From an uncultured Anaerococcus sp. (GTDB taxonomy: Bacteria; Bacillota; Clostridia; Tissierellales; Peptoniphilaceae): 15,919 nucleotides of DNA. The stretch is from NCBI RefSeq assembly GCF_947253225.1, contig NZ_CAMXYR010000035.1, positions 1-15,919 of the forward strand, in the 5' to 3' direction. The first letter of the stretch is position 1, and each line of letters opens with the position of its first letter. Below are positions 13,734-15,919 of the stretch, one piece after another. The notes under the pieces are model-generated. The model was not told the DNA's origin, did no database searches, and worked only from the letters and a program-made list of their open reading frames with translations. The translations under genes were made by a program, and so were the position numbers.

Positions 13734-15904
13734 CTAAAATACCCTCCTTTTAGGTACTTAATTATCCTAAATTTATTAGTAAAATCCATCTCTACCATCC
13801 CATCAGTTTGGGTATTGTAAATGATTCTATCAGAAACATTCTCCAAAACTTCCTTGCTAGGATGACCATATGTGTTATTTCTCCCAGCAGAAATTAGTAC
13901 AACTTTAGGATTAACCCTCTCTATAAAGTCCCTAGCAGAAGAGGTCTTTGACCCATGGTGAGAAAGTTTTAAGATATCAGCCCTAGTATTAATATCTTTC
14001 TCAAACTCACTTTGTAAATCTCCTAGACTTAGGATACGAATCTCCTTAATATTTATAAGTAAACCTATAGAATTTGCATTCTCATCTGCATCTGCCCCTT
14101 CATAAATACATTCTATATAGCCATGTGAAAGCTTAATCCTGTCATGATTTTTTATTATTTCTGGTCTATATTTTTTGACGGCTTCTATGTTTAATTTGGA
14201 TGTGTAGATATTTTCAACATCAAAGTTATCGCAAACTCTATCGATATTTCCAACATGGTCCTTATCCTCATGAGAGATGAAAATACCCTTTATCTTTCTT
14301 ACTCCCAAGCTTTTAAGATATGGTACTAGGATTCTTTCACCAGAATCATAGGTCTTTGACTTTGGTCCTCCAACATCTACCATATAATAATCATCCATAT
14401 CCTTTAGCAAAAAACAATCTCCCTGGCCAATATCAATCATTTGGTAGGAAATTTTCTCCCTATCCTTACAAAGACTTATTATGATTATAAGAGCTGATAG
14501 CAAAAAAATTCCAGATTTTCTTTTGATTATTCTCTTGTCTAAACTTACTAAAATTAATATTAGCATGAATCCATAAAAAACTAAAATCAGACTCGGTCTT
14601 GCAAAATCAATCTTAAATAAAGAAAGTTTCGCCAAAATTCCTGTTATATTAAGGATTGAAGATATTAAAAAATCTAAAATCCCAAATCCAACCTTTAACA
14701 AATTTCCAAAAATAGGATACAAAAATACCAAACCAAAGATAAGATACATAGAAATATTAAAGATTGGCAAAACTAAGAAGTTTGCAATGATGCTAACTAG
14801 GTTAAACCTCCCAAAATAATAAATCAGCATTGGAAAAAGTCCTAGTTGAATTGATGAAGTAAAGGCTATAGATTTTCTTATGTAGCTTTTACCAAACTTT
14901 GATTTTAGCCTTGGATAAATTAAATAAATAGAAAGGCAGCTAGCAAAACTTAAAATAAATCCAGCATTTAAAAGGGCAAAAGGATTTTTTATAAGTATCA
15001 GTCCTGCAACTATTAATAAGGCTTTGATTCTATCAAGAGGTTTTTTATAAAGAAAGGCCAAATAAGCTATTAAATTTACCCCCAAAACCCTCATTACTGA
15101 AAAGGGAAAATCTATCAAGTAGGCATATAAACTTGCTAGTAATAATGCCAATAACCATAAAATCCTGTAGTTGACTTTTAATTTCTTAAAGATAAAGAAA
15201 ACAAAGGCAAACAAAAGATCTATGTGAAGACCCGAAACTGCTAAAATATGGCTTAGCCCCAACTCCCTAATAGAAACATCATCAACTAGAGCTTCTCCAA
15301 GCACAATAGAAGTGCAAAAATTTGCAGACCTCAAGGACATATTTAGGTCAAAAATCCTGTGGATGTACTTATAAAAAGAGTTTCTAAGCCTTAGACCCCA
15401 GTGCTTTCCCCTAATCTTTTTGTCAATATGCTTAATTTTTGCCTCAGAAAAAATCCCCTTGCTTGCAAGATAGTGCCTGTAGGAAAAAAGATTTGGATTT
15501 GTGTTTATTCTTGGTTCTTTAAAGCTTGCACGTGCGAGAAAAATTTCTCCAATATCTAAGTCCTCTTGAAGAAAAGCTACAGTTTTTTCCTTGATATTAT
15601 TATTTTGAGCAATTAAAAAATACCTGTACCCCTCATCCACCTTTCTTTTCTCATAAACTGTAAATTTAAAAGGACCAGGTGCTGTTTTTCTTAAAGTTTT
15701 ATCAGACAAAGTTGCCTTAGCCGATAAAAAAATTAAGCAAAGTGCCAAAAAATAATACCAAAGTTTTGAATTCTTCCAATAAAAAACAAAGCCAAAAACC
15801 AAAGAGCCTAGGAGGATTAATAAAATATTTGCTTGTTCATAATTTACAAACAGGAAAAGTCCTGTAATAAGTCCGCATAAAAATACTAAAATACTTTTTC
15901 TCAT
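13730..15904 (-). CDS. comEC: DNA internalisation channel protein ComEC/Rec2
   Basis: 724-residue polytopic membrane protein with all ComEC parts. It has N-terminal membrane helices (about 5-25, 27-42 and 48-64) and a soluble DUF4131-like domain (~70-165). The competence domain carries the conserved LSHILAVSGLH at 217-227 and several helices to ~475. A C-terminal metallo-beta-lactamase-like domain (~485-724) has SHEDKDH at 544-550, GD at 628-629, HHGS at 649-652 and GHP at 680-682, so the hydrolase metal ligands appear intact. In competent bacteria it conducts single-stranded DNA across the membrane. ATG 15902-15904 follows AGAGGAAATT. It overlaps holA by 4 nt; the promoter lies outside the window. 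Whether the host is competent cannot be judged here. Confidence 0.97.
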   Translation of the reverse strand: MRKSILVFLCGLITGLFLFVNYEQANILLILLGSLVFGFVFYWKNSKLWYYFLALCLIFLSAKATLSDKTLRKTAPGPFKFTVYEKRKVDEGYRYFLIAQNNNIKEKTVAFLQEDLDIGEIFLARASFKEPRINTNPNLFSYRHYLASKGIFSEAKIKHIDKKIRGKHWGLRLRNSFYKYIHRIFDLNMSLRSANFCTSIVLGEALVDDVSIRELGLSHILAVSGLHIDLLFAFVFFIFKKLKVNYRILWLLALLLASLYAYLIDFPFSVMRVLGVNLIAYLAFLYKKPLDRIKALLIVAGLILIKNPFALLNAGFILSFASCLSIYLIYPRLKSKFGKSYIRKSIAFTSSIQLGLFPMLIYYFGRFNLVSIIANFLVLPIFNISMYLIFGLVFLYPIFGNLLKVGFGILDFLISSILNITGILAKLSLFKIDFARPSLILVFYGFMLILILVSLDKRIIKRKSGIFLLSALIIIISLCKDREKISYQMIDIGQGDCFLLKDMDDYYMVDVGGPKSKTYDSGERILVPYLKSLGVRKIKGIFISHEDKDHVGNIDRVCDNFDVENIYTSKLNIEAVKKYRPEIIKNHDRIKLSHGYIECIYEGADADENANSIGLLINIKEIRILSLGDLQSEFEKDINTRADILKLSHHGSKTSSARDFIERVNPKVVLISAGRNNTYGHPSKEVLENVSDRIIYNTQTDGMVEMDFTNKFRIIKYLKGGYFR

Positions 15905-15919
15905 AATTTCCTCTAAAAC

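Overview
The window looks like chromosomal backbone from a low-G+C, non-spore-forming Gram-positive anaerobe, most likely a Tissierellia-type anaerobic coccus (Anaerococcus, Peptoniphilus or Finegoldia-like). This rests on the AT-rich sequence, the short Firmicutes-type DnaK, the CIRCE element, strong AGGAGG-type ribosome binding sites, and a gene order matching the Firmicutes block comEC-holA-rpsT-lepA-hemW-hrcA-grpE-dnaK-dnaJ-mtaB-HIT-rpsU. The Bacillus sporulation genes gpr and spoIIP, usual between rpsT and lepA, are absent and lepB sits there instead. The genus call is inference. All genes are on the minus strand except rpsT.

Layout, in transcription order from the right end. comEC (DNA uptake channel) and holA (DNA polymerase III delta) overlap by 4 nt and converge on rpsT (ribosomal protein S20) at a shared long-stem terminator. 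rpsT and the lepB-lepA operon (signal peptidase I, elongation factor 4) are transcribed divergently from two good sigma-A promoters. lepA ends at a clear intrinsic terminator.

Next comes a Fur-box-controlled group inserted between lepA and hemW: a ferredoxin-reductase-like flavoprotein, a small cupin, and a GNAT acetyltransferase. A hairpin/T-run terminator then separates these from hemW (haem chaperone). The Fur site is a perfect 17-bp palindrome just upstream of the flavoprotein start. The GNAT protein carries an extra C-terminal domain that aligns along its whole length with the neighbouring cupin but has lost its histidines, so it looks like a GNAT-cupin fusion made by local duplication. 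This is the most novel part of the window.

The heat-shock operon hrcA-grpE-dnaK follows, with an A/T-rich UP-like element, a strong sigma-A promoter and a one-mismatch CIRCE operator. hrcA and grpE both use TTG starts, while dnaK uses ATG with a perfect Shine-Dalgarno. dnaJ is separated from dnaK by its own candidate promoter followed by a terminator-like hairpin immediately before the dnaJ ribosome binding site, which suggests attenuated, independently tuned dnaJ-mtaB expression. mtaB (tRNA methylthiotransferase) overlaps dnaJ; prmA and rsmE, usually between them, are missing. A separate candidate promoter serves HIT-rpsU at the left end.

No gene-free stretch exceeds 300 bases. No tRNA, rRNA, CRISPR array, insertion sequence or prophage gene was seen.
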